DNA of 64,000 nt from Batrachochytrium dendrobatidis JAM81 (lineage: Eukaryota > Chytridiomycota > Chytridiomycetes > Rhizophydiales): positions 1,017,279 through 1,081,278 of the forward strand of contig NW_006281101.1 of assembly GCF_000203795.2 (NCBI RefSeq), in the 5' to 3' direction. The translations under genes were made by a program, and so were the position numbers. The notes beneath the pieces are model-generated. The model was not told where the DNA came from and did no database searches. It saw only the letters and a list, made by a program, of their open reading frames with translations. Shown one piece after another: positions 47,378 through 59,308 of this stretch (its first letter is position 1; every line of letters begins with the position of its first letter).

Positions 47378-48367
47378 TGATTACAAGTGTAGCGTTGGAT
47401 TCTCCTTAATTTACTACAGACTAAATACACCTAATGGGATTTTAGATGTTGAGGGGTCAGGGTTGTTGTGTACAACGAAGAATTTGAGACGAGTAAAAGG
47501 AAATTAAGGCGGATTAAGAACCCATACATATACAAAGTTGGGATTGCATTTTTTATAAAAAAAAACAAGTTTGGTTTGAACAAATTTAGCCATGAGGCAA
47601 GGACATTCCTGCTGATTTGCTGCTTTGTTGCGAATAAGCGTCGGAGTTGAAGCCGAGTTTTGTCCTATCAGCGAGCAACTTTTTTTTTTCAGTAAAGCAG
47701 CCACGATAGTGCGGATTTGCATTAGCTGATTTCACTCTGCATTGCCTTTAGTGGTACGTATGCTTAGTCTTATAAGATATTAACAAGGTTCTTGTCCAAA
47801 TAACTTGGATTCAAATCTACCGTCACTTTCCCATTGTATTTCATCATATCCATATCTTGACTCTATGGTCAGCTACAAAACTATCTTCACATCACCACTA
47901 AGCAATTAGTCTTTATTTCGACTTTTTAGCATGTCTAGTGTTTGCATGCGTACTGGATAAAGCTACCGCAGTATAATTTCATGTTGCATAGCATTTTTGA
48001 ATGAATGTTATCAGATGCCCGGCTCTTGGTTGTGCATATAGCCCCCGTATTCACAATCCGCCACGAAGCCATATAATGCTTGTCGTTTGTTTTTCTTGGC
48101 TTGTGCTATCGTTTATCAATTTAATGACAAACATGAGGCTGAAATAGGCTTATGACATGAATGTCTTGACACATATCTCATACCAAGCAAATATGGTTGA
48201 ATTTGGCTTATTTCAGGGATCCTTGCTCACTATTTGCTGTGTGGACAGCAAATGATCTGGGCGTGCTTTGCCGCAAAAATCCCTTTTGATAATGCATACC
48301 TTTGTCAAGCTTTTCTGTAATGTATATTCTTGAACACCAAATAAACCGATTATACAAACAAACTGTT
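47378..48367. other. Gene-free stretch upstream of the PIF1-like gene
   Basis: Only short frames occur, with stops in every frame and no convincing splice-linked exons. The first 350 bases are the presumed promoter and leader of the PIF1-like gene. An 8-bp perfect hairpin (ATTTGCTG, six-base loop, CAGCAAAT) sits at 48232-48252. Nothing else was recognised. Confidence 0.5.
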
Positions 48368-49025
48368 GGATTTGCGGCCGCATTCATGTAAATGAAGCAT
48401 TTTTCTGTATTGATCTTGCAGTCACTGCCTTTATTTGCTTTGGAATAGGTAATGGCTAAATATTCATTGCGCTCTCTTGTTAGATATTGACTTGAATAGA
48501 CACTCTCAATTCAATAAGCAGCATCCATCATATGATGCATACACAAACTACAGTTTTGAGCTGATTATCCCCTCCCGCTCATTTGGCATAATCATGTATT
48601 GTACAATCACCACGTTTAAAGTCGGATTTATTCATTGCAATCCAAACATTAAGCTCAACTGTTTTGGTATTGTCAAACTCGTCTCCTGTATCCTAAATCT
48701 CGGATACGTTCGCGCTCCAGTTCAACAGAACAAGGACTACACATCTTATTTACATTCAACACTATAATGTCCAGCTTGGCTAAAACAAGAGTTGAAGATT
48801 GAACAAATGCCAGGGATGCGGAAATTACTAAAACTAGGGTGTGAGCATTTATTTAGTCGTTTGTGAAAAATGACCACGAAAGAGAAAGATCAGTAACTTG
48901 CCAAGGAGGTCAGGGGACAATGTCCAGTAAAATTGGTGGAAATTGTTACTTAGTGGGAGACTGTTTATGCACCTTGACATCTTTATCGTGCTCTATTTTA
49001 CGTGAATATCGCAGTAAATTTTACC
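48368..49025. repeat. MITE-like element K (long copy)
   Basis: The left end GCGGCCGCATTCATGTAAAT begins at about 48374, and the right end CTCTATTTTACGTGAATATC is at about 48991-49010. The interior carries the family blocks CAGTCACTGCCTTTATTTGC, TTAGATATTGACTTGAATAG (shared with element M) and CATCATATGATGCATACACA. At about 650 bases it is longer than the 350-400-base copies. Confidence 0.65.
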
Positions 49026-49792
49026 CATATCAATTGACTTTCAAATAGCTTGCATTGGATCATGTCCATGAGTTTAATTTCAAACCAGATCACATGGTCT
49101 TTTTTGAACTTTTAACCGCAATGTCGTCATGCACTTGTTGAACTATTCCACTCCATTCCAAATCAATCAAATGTCGGTTGCCATGTATCATCAACTGTGA
49201 TACATGGCAGACAATAGAGAAAAATTAAAAGTAAGAGATGGCATTAACCATCACCCTTGGTGATGCTATTCTTTCTCAAATATTGGTAGATTGTTTATTT
49301 GCTGATTCAAATGACAGGATCCTTGATTGCTTTTGCTTTCTATACCACGGCAATGGTCAGATTTGTTGACAAGGTCTGCTGCTTCACCGATTCAATATAG
49401 GAAGCATCGCTTATTTGATCTAGCAGCGGCTGCTCGCTGACTTTGGTGTTGGTCTTGTTTGGACAGTCTTTAGCGTTGCACCTATATGATCTACGTTGAC
49501 CTAGAACAATATGCAGTTTTACAAACGATTTTTTAAAAGCGATTGCTTGTAGAGTTGTGAATGAGTAGCAAGTCTGAGATGCCTAAAGTTCAAGCTATAC
49601 CAACAAGATACAGCAGTAACTGCTTGTAACTAGTATCAATTAAGATATCAAAACAACATGACGTAGCAATATAATGGTGAAAACATGGGCGGGAAGCAAA
49701 AGGTATGTGTGGCTTATAAAGTCAGAGTTGAGGATGGTATAACGAGTATGGTAAAACGACGATGGCTTCTTGTTTGGCAATGCAGTCAGACA
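49026..49792. other. Gene-free stretch with two adjacent hairpins
   Basis: No coding exon is recognised. 49180-49208 is an 11-bp perfect inverted repeat (GCCATGTATCA, seven-base loop, TGATACATGGC). About 40 bases further on is a second, CATCACC-CTT-GGTGATG (about 49249-49265). These could form RNA stems if transcribed or be remnants of a repeat; no family was recognised. Confidence 0.5.
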
Positions 49793-50655
49793 ATTTACAG
49801 CCATATTCATGTGAAATGAAACATTAAAGAGTACTCGAGTGCATAGTAAACAGTCAGTCTCCTGAAATGATGATCTACTAACCTTGATGGACAGCATGGT
49901 TTGAATAAATATTCAAGTAGTATTCACACCAGTTTCAATAAACCCCACATCTGACACTTGTTTAATCTTCAACTCTCTTTTTATTCAAACTGAATATTAC
50001 AGCTAAATATTGTGATGGATATCAAAGCCACAGTTGCATTCCTGAAATATGCAATTTTTGTTCTGTTGAACTAGAGCAAAAGCATATCCGAGATTTGGAT
50101 AGAGTGACGACCATCGAGCCTAGGTTTGGATTGCAACGAGCAAATCTGGTTTCAAACTTGGCGATCGTACAATGCATGGCTATGCAAAAAAGGCAATTTC
50201 AATCCAAAACTCGAGCTTAATTCGTGCATCATATAATGGTCGCTGTGTCTGGAAGTTGATCAAGGGTGCTTTAAATGCTTTAATACTTCAGGACTCGAAA
50301 CAATGGCGTTGAAAAGATACTTTCTAGTCCTAGTTTAATTCTAGACAACATATCATTTTCATTAGTGATTCTCAGCAGGGTTTAATCAGCAAATCTGTAA
50401 CTCCATACCTTGCGACATTGCTGTTTGTTGAACGATTGCAGACTATGCTAAATCAGCGAATGTGTAGCTTTGCGAAATGGCTTTGTACGACATGCGATTT
50501 CAGACACTGAGAAAGGGCTGAAGTGCCAATTGAAAAGGCAGTGCGGTTGACTTTTAGTAGTAAAGCACAACGAATTCAAGTTGTTTATTCCAAAGCATAA
50601 TAGAAGCAATGACGAAAGATAAATAAAGTTCCATTATATGTGAATATATCTTGGC
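49793..50655. repeat. MITE-like element L (long or compound copy)
   Basis: The left end reads CAGCCATATTCATGTGAAAT at about 49797-49816, and the right end AGTTCCATTATATGTGAATA at about 50628-50647. The interior contains CTAGAGCAAAAGCATATCCG, GATCGTACAATGCATGGCTATG and GTGCATCATATAATGGTCGC, blocks also present in other copies. The length of about 860 bases suggests insertion of one copy into another. Confidence 0.55.
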
Positions 50656-50756
50656 ACGATCAAATTAAATTGCTTATTCTTGGCTTGACTTGACATCTAC
50701 AGCCGCTTTTCATCAGATTACAAAGTGTTCAAGTGTTAGATTGAAATTCTTTGTAA

Positions 50757-51553
50757 ATGCAAAACATAATGAGATCGTTTGCAGCTCCAACAACAATCAG
50801 CATCGATACAAAGACTTTGGAATCAAATAGTAGCTACAATGGCAGTAATCCCGAGAATAACTTTTTAGAAGCTCTGAGATTGCGTCTACAGTTTATGGAA
50901 TGGCCAGTCACTCATACAATTATTGTTGGATTGGCTATTTTGGATTTTTTGATTTGTGGTAAGAGCTTACATTTCAGTCTGTCGAGAAAACTAGATCTTC
51001 AAACCAAACTTTACTGAGAGTCAGTTGGCAGCTTACTAACAACATGCACTCTGAATATTGCGATTTTTAACTTGACTGCAATTGATTGCGAGTAGAATTA
51101 TCTTTGCTGGAGACCTTGTTTGATACAGCATCACCTTCTTTTGTCAGTACCACGAAACAAATGGTCTATCTCTTAGCAACAGACTCTCAGGCCTTTACTA
51201 TGATGCGTATGATATTATTTTGGTCATCCATGACAATCAGAATGGTTTTTTTGATTGAGCTTTTTTTGCGCGTGCTATCTCGCACTCCATCAGCCATGTA
51301 CAATAGCAGTTTTGAGCTACTCGATGGATTGATCATTATCTTACTATTTTCGTTGAAATTTGGGTTGTACTCTCGCGATGCCTTTGTTGCAGACCTTATA
51401 GTTGTAGTCCGAATCGGTAGAATATACAAAGTGTTTCATATATTCAATCTACAAATGCATAGTCAGTTCGAAAATGAAAAAAACGAACTGATTAATGCTT
51501 GGCAAATGCAGATGAACGAAAAGGAAAAACGAACGACAGCCGCATTCACGTAA
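50757..51553 (+). CDS. Voltage-gated proton channel-like protein (Hv1 family)
   Basis: Exons 50757-50958 and 51093-51553 give 220 aa. Four membrane segments form a lone voltage-sensor domain: S1 about 51-70 (IIVGLAILDFLIC-VE, Asp63 and Glu69 at the positions of human Hv1 Asp112 and Glu119), S2 about 106-129 (FLIELFLRV, Glu123), S3 about 141-160 (FELLDGLIII, Asp145) and S4 about 166-182. A short Glu/Lys/Gln-rich coiled coil follows and there is no pore domain, as in Hv1. S4 reads VVRIGRIYKV, so the Hv1 signature RxWRxxR is RxGRxxK (Arg174, Gly176, Arg177, Lys180). The last residues and stop (AAFT-stop) come from the terminal repeat of a MITE. Hv1 channels extrude protons and set intracellular pH. 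A different voltage-sensor protein is the alternative. Confidence 0.65.
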
Positions 51554-51960
51554 AGTGGACCACTTGCATTTCAGCGACTACATCTTGCTTTGAAATAAAC
51601 AGTTTAAATATTCGTTATGCTTTTTTGTTGGATATTGACTTGAATGGACATTCTAAATTCAATCAGCACAGCGTCCATCATATGGTGCGTACACAATTGA
51701 ATGGTGGTTTAAGCTGCAGCTGTCCTTTGCTATAATAATGCATTGTACAATCATTAAATTTGAATTCATATCCATATCCATCCATTGCAATCCACGTTTT
51801 ACTGGCAACATCAAAACAGTCAAACCCAACACTTTGCAAACTCGCCCTTGTATTATTCTGTATGATTTCATGAGCAATATTAATGCCTCAGTACAACAAA
51901 TTACTAGTGTAGCATGGGCTCACAGTTTATTTAAAGCTATGCCATGAACGTCGTATAGTC
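51529..51960. repeat. MITE-like element M overlapping the Hv1-like stop codon
   Basis: The left terminal repeat ACAGCCGCATTCACGTAAAG starts at about 51531, inside the last codons of the Hv1-like gene. The family blocks CTACATCTTGCTTTGAAATAA and TGGATATTGACTTGAATGG follow (shared with K), then GTCCATCATATGGTGCGTAC. No clear right end is found before the WD40 gene. Confidence 0.65.
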
Positions 51961-52025
51961 GATTCAATAAGGGAATGAGATGGTAGAAAATATCCATTCC
52001 AAAACCAAAACTCGGACCATCATCA

Positions 52026-54656
52026 CTATAATGGAATTTGCTGGACAAATCCCTCTGTAGTTCCAACAACTACATAGCTCATATCTCTGGGAAATCGGAC
52101 ACACATGATACCCAAGTTGAAGGCTCTGATCTCTCTCATCTTGGCAAAATCATGTGTGCGAAAAATAATAATATTGTTGTCAAAAGAGCCTGTTGCAAAA
52201 TACTCGCCATTGTTTGAAAAACAGACACTACATGCCCATGATGGAGCAAGGCTAAATGAATGCAACTCGTGTCCAGACATATAATTAAACAGTCGAATGG
52301 TAGAGTCTCGTGAAGTAGTAAGCAGCAGCGATGATTTACACATGGCCATGTCCAGCACATAGTCTCCAAACGAATCAATGCACCGTGAATGAGTTGGAGA
52401 TCGCGAGTTGGCAAGAATTTTAATGTCCCAGATATATACTCGTCTATCCAACCCGGCAGTTGCTAAATGACGACCATCTGATGAGAATCTAACAACTTTG
52501 ACCCAGCGTGTATGCTTGCGAATAATTGTGATGCACTCGCCAGTATTATAATCCCAAAATCGCACCGTACTATCTGTAGATCCAGAAGCAATATATCTTT
52601 CATCAACACTAACATCACAAGATGTTACTGCATCAGTGTGGCCAACAAGAGTTTTCTCCACAGTGGCTTGCTGAGCATTCCAAATCTTGATAGTTCGGTC
52701 AAATGAAGACGAAACGATTTGAGAATCTTTTTTGGTAAAGTGCACGTCGGTAATGATAGACTTGTGTCCAATATACTGTGCCAAACAAATATGATTGTTT
52801 GCACTTCTAATATCACTAATTCGAATCACACAGTCGTATCCGCCTGTAAGCCACAATGAGCTGTCAAATGCCGAAAATACAGCACATTTAGCGCCTTCTT
52901 TATGGGCTGATATAAAGTTGGGAAATATATGGATATCAGTGGATCTAAAAATATCATGAAGCGATAGAAACTTCAAGTAAAGTCTTCGTATCTTGTTCTT
53001 TGGGGCATGCGCTATCTGTTCGCGAAGCCCAACGATTCGTTTCAGCATATCGCGCAATGTGTATGGATTTCGCAAAAGAGCCAAAGTAGCTTCGCCAGGA
53101 ATCTCCTTGTTGAGCAGATCCCATACAGTCTTGAGTGTATTCGACACAAAATCAATCGATAGTTCGTTTGCCAGATTACAATGCTTGGAGTATGTATCCT
53201 TTTCTCCCAATAGCTCTGCAAACGATAGCACCACAAGAATGCTGGTCATGCATACTAACGTGTATTCGGTGCACCGATCAACTTCAGCAAATACATGATT
53301 TACATCTCGCTGTAGTGCTCGCCGTGCATCATCCAACGTATCTCCACTTATTAAAGCTGGCATACCTATAGCAAATGCATCATTTGCTGATTTACCCAAT
53401 TCCTGGGACTGCATAAAACTGAATCCACCTTGGTTGATTTTTCCCGCAGTTTCTCGTGCATCCAGTCTGTCTTTAAATGAATCAACTTTATCTGCCAACG
53501 ACAATCCTGAATTTGGGTTTGATAAACTTTTATGATCCAGAGAATCCAAAGTTTCGTTGGTGTTTTTTGGCTTTGCAACAGATTCACTAGTCTTTCCAGA
53601 ATTTGAAATGGTCTTGTCAATGCTGTCTGCAAGTTCTAGATTCGTTTCTAAATACTCGTCATCAATAGTATCTGCTAGCCTTTTCCCTACATTATCGCTG
53701 TGCTTTACTAATTCGAATCCCACTTTGCTGCGACGCCGGACTTTCATGCCGCTATTTATAACCACATTCTGATTGTCTTCATCAGTATCGTGATCGTCAT
53801 CCTCTGTCTGACTCTCATTGCATTCATCACTATTCTCTCCATCGTCCTTTTGGCGGTCATCTGTGATTCCAATGCCGTTTCGACCCAAGAGCGGATTATG
53901 CTCATTGTTATTGATTGAAAAAGCCCATACACTTTCAGAACCGACATCATCCACTGGCTCTGTGTCATCCATGCCACCATCACTTTCATGCTGACTATCG
54001 CCTTTGTTGGTTTTGTTGGTGAATGTATCTAGTCCTTGGCCCAATCGAGGTATTTCGGCTTCAATATCCATGTAAAACTTTTTCAAACTGCGTCTCGAAA
54101 GTGAACAGAGCGTTTCGAATGTTTTCATGAGCCGTATGGCTTCGGCTCGTTCACGCTCCAGCTTCATATCAATATCTCGAGGAACACGTCGTTGTCGAAA
54201 ATAATCCGATGGGGAGGCAGTCAAATCTGCATAGTCTGTCGCATCTGATACGCTCCAGCCATATAGCCAGTCACAGAATTGATGGTATGCAGAGCGGTAA
54301 TCAGATGATTCGAGTTCCTTCATGTTGAAAAACCGGATGGTCTCGTGCAGCGACTTGGAGCTGGAAGGGTTAAACTGTGTAAAGAAATGCTTGAGAATGC
54401 TGATGTTTAATGGCTCAGACATTTGGGATAGGTCATATAGAAGCTTTAGACACTCACTCATATTGGACTATCAAAATGGCTGTAGTTTAAATTAGATGCG
54501 CTGTGTTAATTGACAAAATGAAGGAAAGTTTGGCAAGATTACTTTGTAATTAGACGGCTTGAATTCGCACATGAGCTGAATTGCAGCAGCGCGTTCAAGT
54601 TCATTCTTGGCCAGTCTATTTTCTTTGTAGAAATAATTGTCTTTCCATATAATCAT
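52026..54656 (-). CDS. WD40-repeat protein with acidic central region, unassigned
   Basis: Exons 54656-54543 and 54467-52026 (donor GTAATC, acceptor GATAG, phase 0) give 851 aa. The N-terminal 190 residues are helical (LKHFFTQFNPSSSKSLHETI, LERERAEAIRLMKTFETLC). The centre (about 190-350) is Asp/Glu/Asn/Ser-rich and disordered. A second helical block (DARRALQRDVNHVFAEVDRC) leads to a seven-bladed WD40 propeller at about 545-851, with repeats such as DRTIKIWNAQQATVEKTLVG and DSTVRFWDYNTGECITIIRK. The upstream exon adds 38 residues to the open frame starting at 54461 and was chosen because it gives a splice in phase. Propellers of this kind scaffold complexes. No family was recognised; the flagellar neighbours make a ciliary role possible but unproven. 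Confidence 0.8.
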
Positions 54657-54713
54657 TTGACATAATTAAAAGGTATCGAAGCTTAAAAATCATATACTTG
54701 ATAAACAGAGAAT
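54657..54713. promoter_or_regulatory. Short bidirectional promoter between two WD40 genes
   Basis: Only 57 bases separate the start codons of the divergent WD40 genes (54656 minus, 54714 plus). The stretch is AT-rich (CATAATTAAAAGGTATCGAA) with no clear TATA box. The two transcripts must share one nucleosome-free region, or their 5' leaders overlap. Confidence 0.6.
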
Positions 54714-57700
54714 ATGGCAGCAATTCCGATATTACCTCCGATACCTGGACTGAGGAAGCCAAACTCTGGGCTGTCATTGAATGGCGCCATTGATGCTGGC
54801 AGAGGTAAATTGCGTATCTAATTCAAATATAACTGTTAAAGTATTAGTCATGAATGTCATTTATAGCCAACTTTAAGCGTACTAACACAGCTAATTCATA
54901 CTGACATCGCCATGGGCTACAACTTTCATGACACCACTCAAAAGTAGAAAAGTTTGTGTCTATTTGCAGCGAATCGTTCCCAAAGCTAAATGGCAAACCA
55001 GGACTATTTCATCAAAACTCTAGTATGATCACGGCATCTCAACCATCTTGGCAAGTCGCCGATTCCGACTTTTGCAAAAGTCGACAACTTTCTGATGTCT
55101 CTGCCTCGACACAGTTTTGGCCGCGTGAAGTATCTGTGGATGGGTCAGCTTCTGCTCTGTTATCCAATGCCTCGAAAGATCAAACTCAAAACAAGGATAC
55201 TCGTATCATACAGGAACCGGCCATCACCGATATTTCCTGCGCGACTTTAGCAGTTTCAACAAAAATGAACGACGTCCAGGAAACAAATCAAAGTCATTTG
55301 CAACAGCTTCGGAGAACTGGGTGGTGGAGAGCAGATGAAGATAGACAAAAGCAAATGAGTTTTGTAAAAGATCTTTTGCGACAACAGCCAGTAACACACG
55401 ATCCACATTCTGAGCATCACAGAGTTAAATCTACTGCTGAACTCAGCAATACATCTGAATTGCCAACTCGACAACCCACTCCACAGCTTCAAAAATTCAA
55501 ACCCTTCAAAACAGTAAATAATCCAGAACCATTAGATCCTATTTCCTTGAATACGCTGCCAACAAACATTCCTGCAACTACTTTGACTTTACAGCACTTG
55601 TCTAATTCGTCACAGGAAATCAATCAGCAGCAAGATCAAAACATCGTCAATAAATTAGAAAAACAGTCATCAGTAGGATCTGCTCCAGCTGCAGAAGTTT
55701 CAGCCTGTGAAACTCCAACTACTCAAATAGACTCTACTACATCATATTCCAAACAATCGCATGTATCTTCAGCATCTCAGCAGTTAGTTAGACCACAAGC
55801 ATGTAAGCCCAAATCAGTGGAAATACCAGATTTGCAAAAGCAATTGGACTTGAAATTAACCGAGTCGAATAGCCTAAAAGTATTGCTAGCCAAGGCAGAA
55901 AAACAAGCCAAAGTGGCATTTAAATCAAAACAAGCATTATCTGATATAAATACTGCATTGTCACATGTTCAGGTAATATCCATTTAATCCTCATGTTTTG
56001 ATTACTGGACAGAGTAGATGAAATGCATTTGATCAAGGAAATAAATTAACCAACATTAAATAGGCAGAGTATATTGAGGAGGTCATTCCAGATGCCGGAC
56101 TGGTAAATTACTTTTTGAAGCGCGGACTGCAGAAAACATTGGCTTGTTTTTGCAAAGAGGCAAAACTGTCTTGCGGAGAAAATATTGGTAATTATATCAT
56201 GCTCAAGAACAAGATGGCAACACGTCAATTTAGTCAAGCAATCGAGTTTGTAAAGTTTGTTATGGCAAATTTGATTGAAGATCATGCTCAGCGCAACATG
56301 ACATTCAATCTTACTACATGTGAGTCTGGGAATTAAATGCCAAACGGGCTGACCAATCTGTTTTAAATGAGCTAACTTGGTTGATTGTAGCATTTGATGA
56401 TTTGATCTATGTGTTGAGTAAATATCTATTGATACATATGCATCAGACTCAGCACCAAGCTGCAACCGTAAATACTCTAGAACAAGTGATTGCACCACTG
56501 ATAAAAAAAGAATGCGAGCTTTCTGGAACCCGGGCAGAGTGGTTTTCAGCAGGTACCATTGTCTACTGACACATTATTAATATTATGAAATGCTTTAAAT
56601 CTTGTCTACTAAATCATGGTTTATTTTTACCAATCAATATAAACTTTAGATTATCAGCTATTGCACGATCTCATATATGACAGCAAAGTACATCCTAACA
56701 ATATATATTGCAATTTTAATTGGAAAACTGAAATATCAAAGTTTTGGGATAGTGCCAAATCTATTGTAATGTTTAAAAAAAATTCTAAACGCTTGGAATC
56801 ACCACCACTATTTGCATTTGCAGTGGCACAGTACTTTTACGCAGATGATAAAATCCTTTCTAAAGCAAAGGATTTGGAGCAAATGGCAATTGATGCTGAA
56901 AGATGGATTCGCGCAGATACTATACTAAAATCACACAGTTTTCAAAAATCAAATAACAAGCAAGATGCGGATACGCCAAATGATAGGATTCCAGATACTG
57001 ATGATCAGCAGCCTAAAATTGAAATGACGGATACGATGGCTTGTGGACAGGTTGAAACTAGCAAATCAAGACGCACGACCACTGAACGAAAAAGAAAATC
57101 CAAATCTGCTCAAATTGAATGGCAGAATGTTGATATTCAAGCAACTGTTGAAAATGACTCGGAGCCAAAACCAACCATTCACAACCAGCAATTAGCTATG
57201 CAACGCGTTGCTGTAGTCAAGACTCAGCAATATCAAAAGTATCAGTCCTCGCATGCATCTAGTCCGACTATAGATCGTGCAAGCCGTACTTCTACAGGAA
57301 GTTTTCAAGTTGATCCAGAGGTATGGCTGTATTGAATCAGTTTTTTTGATATTTATGTTTTTAATCAAGCTTCAAACTTATATCTTGACAAACAGCTTCC
57401 TCCACAATCTGCAAATGTTTCCGAAAACTCCAATTTTGCTCTATCCAATATTTGCGGACCATCTGTAACTCAAGTTAAAGTATTTGATCTTCAAGATATT
57501 CCCGATACCGGCCAGTAAGTGAATCTGCTGGCATTGCATTGTTTTAAATATATATTCAAAACCATAAGCCACCATTGTGAAATAACTCACCTTTATTGCT
57601 TAAATAAACAATGCAAACAATAACCCAGAGTTGTTGTGTGCACTTCCGGAAGTGAAAATCGGCATGACAAAGGAATCACGTTATGGGAGATGCGATCAGG

Positions 57701-59017
57701 ATCATTGCTTTCACATTTAGATAATGGCACAGTAAAACCAGTGACATCTTTATTGTTTCATCCCGGGTTTCCAGAACTGTTATTGTCGGCAGATATGGAG
57801 TTTGACGTAAAACTCTGGAATTGGAAAGAAGGAAAAATTATACGTTGGTGGCGAAAACATCATTCAAGAATAATCAATCAAATATCATGGATTCCTGGCG
57901 ATGATACAAGGTCAACATCTATTCAATTGTTTTGGTGCAGTTGATATATTTTTTACTGACTTGATAGTAACGAATTCAATGTTTTAGAGCGGCGTCGTGC
58001 TCTGGGGATCAATCACTTAAATTTTGGAATATTCATGCCGAAAAGCCTCATAGTGGAAGCATTCATGCTAATGAGCCAATTACATCGTTTGTGTTTAGTG
58101 GTAGTACCAGCGATCCAATGCAGCAAAAAGTGATTGTGTCGCTTTCATACTCTATTCGTATTTATAAAGTGCGCACATTGGCCATGTTAGTCACGATCCC
58201 GCTTGGAGATCTTAAACTCTGGTGAGTATTTGAAATCAACATTTTCAAACTTATCAGGTTATATCCACTAACCAAAACTTGTACTTGTTTACACTTTTTA
58301 ATTTAGCAAAACTCCAGTGACACATCTTTCATCGCATCCAATTCATGACATGTTTGTTCTTGTTTCTACAGACAATCAACTTCGTATGTTTAATCTCATT
58401 ACCCAAGCATTTGTAAAAACATATTCAGCACGATTGATTGAAAATGGGGTATGTACGATTGAAATCATACTTGCTATTTGATGAGTGAATGCACCAATGA
58501 TTTAACATGGTTGATGATTGCATTATACTAGACACGCATCAAGGGAGAATTCAGTCCATGTGGAGTGTTTGTGTATGCAACACCAACTGATGCTCGGCAG
58601 TCAGCACATCGTGCAAGCACCAAGGAGCATATTGGTAATTTTTCTGCTCAAAATCAGCATCATGAGCAGAATAAAGGGCAAAATCAATCCGAAGATGCTG
58701 CAAACGGAGTGTTTATCTGGCGGGTTCAAACAGGAAACTTGGAAAAGGCAGAAATGCGAGCCATGAATGATACTGATGGGTGGGAGCATGCCGGAGTACC
58801 TGTGCGTCCCAGTAAAATGATTTGTGCCAAATGGTAGGATTCATTATTAATGCATGAGTTGGAGTAGAACTATTTAAAACCCCGTGTATTAAATTTAAAC
58901 TTTTTCTTTTAAACCCATAGGACAACAATTCGAGACAATTCCAAAAAGGGAAAAAGTGTGAAGCGCAAGGCATTGCTAGCCGCTGGACAAGATCAGCTAA
59001 TTCGGTTATATCTGTGA
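54714..59017 (+). CDS. Large WD40 protein with disordered N-terminus, unassigned
   Basis: Eleven exons: 54714-54804, 54948-55972, 56064-56319, 56391-56552, 56650-57320, 57396-57514, 57629-57910, 57988-58221, 58307-58448, 58532-58833 and 58921-59017, giving 1126 aa. Residues 1-300 are disordered and Gln/Ser/Thr-rich. A short coiled coil (LQKQLDLKLTESNSLKVLLA) follows, then an alpha-helical domain at about 373-560 (YIEEVIPDAGLVNYFLKRGL; QAIEFVKFVMANLIEDHAQR). After a basic linker, a WD40 propeller spans about 775-1126 (GITLWEMRSGSLLSH, FDVKLWNWKEGKIIRWW, DQSLKFWNIHAEK, DQLIRLYL). The acceptor of exon 2 is either 54944 or 54947; both stay in frame. No family was assigned. Gene order (next to MYCBPAP) hints at flagellar function. 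Confidence 0.8.
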
Positions 59018-59308
59018 ATAGACTGGCATTCTTTTATTTGATAGAGACTACAAAGGCCAAATGTTTTTGTAATTGAAGGAGTTGAGACTGTATTGATCTA
59101 AAACGGGCTCAGATGAAAATGAAGTGACCAATCAACATGTTGGTTCGTGGTATAATTAGAGTTGTGGTAGACTTGGTATGTTAGGTTTTACAAGTAGCTA
59201 GTTCATCAGATTAAGCATCTACCATATAAATTCCTTAGCAGCTACAAGTGTATTCAGCTTTGAACTTGAACTTGGATCTTGCTTCAACTTTATTGAAACG
59301 CGCTTATT

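Noticed and set aside
48477..48767. 96-residue open frame in the gene-poor region
   Set aside because: It lies entirely inside MITE-like element K and a related frame recurs in element M, so it is repeat sequence, not a gene.
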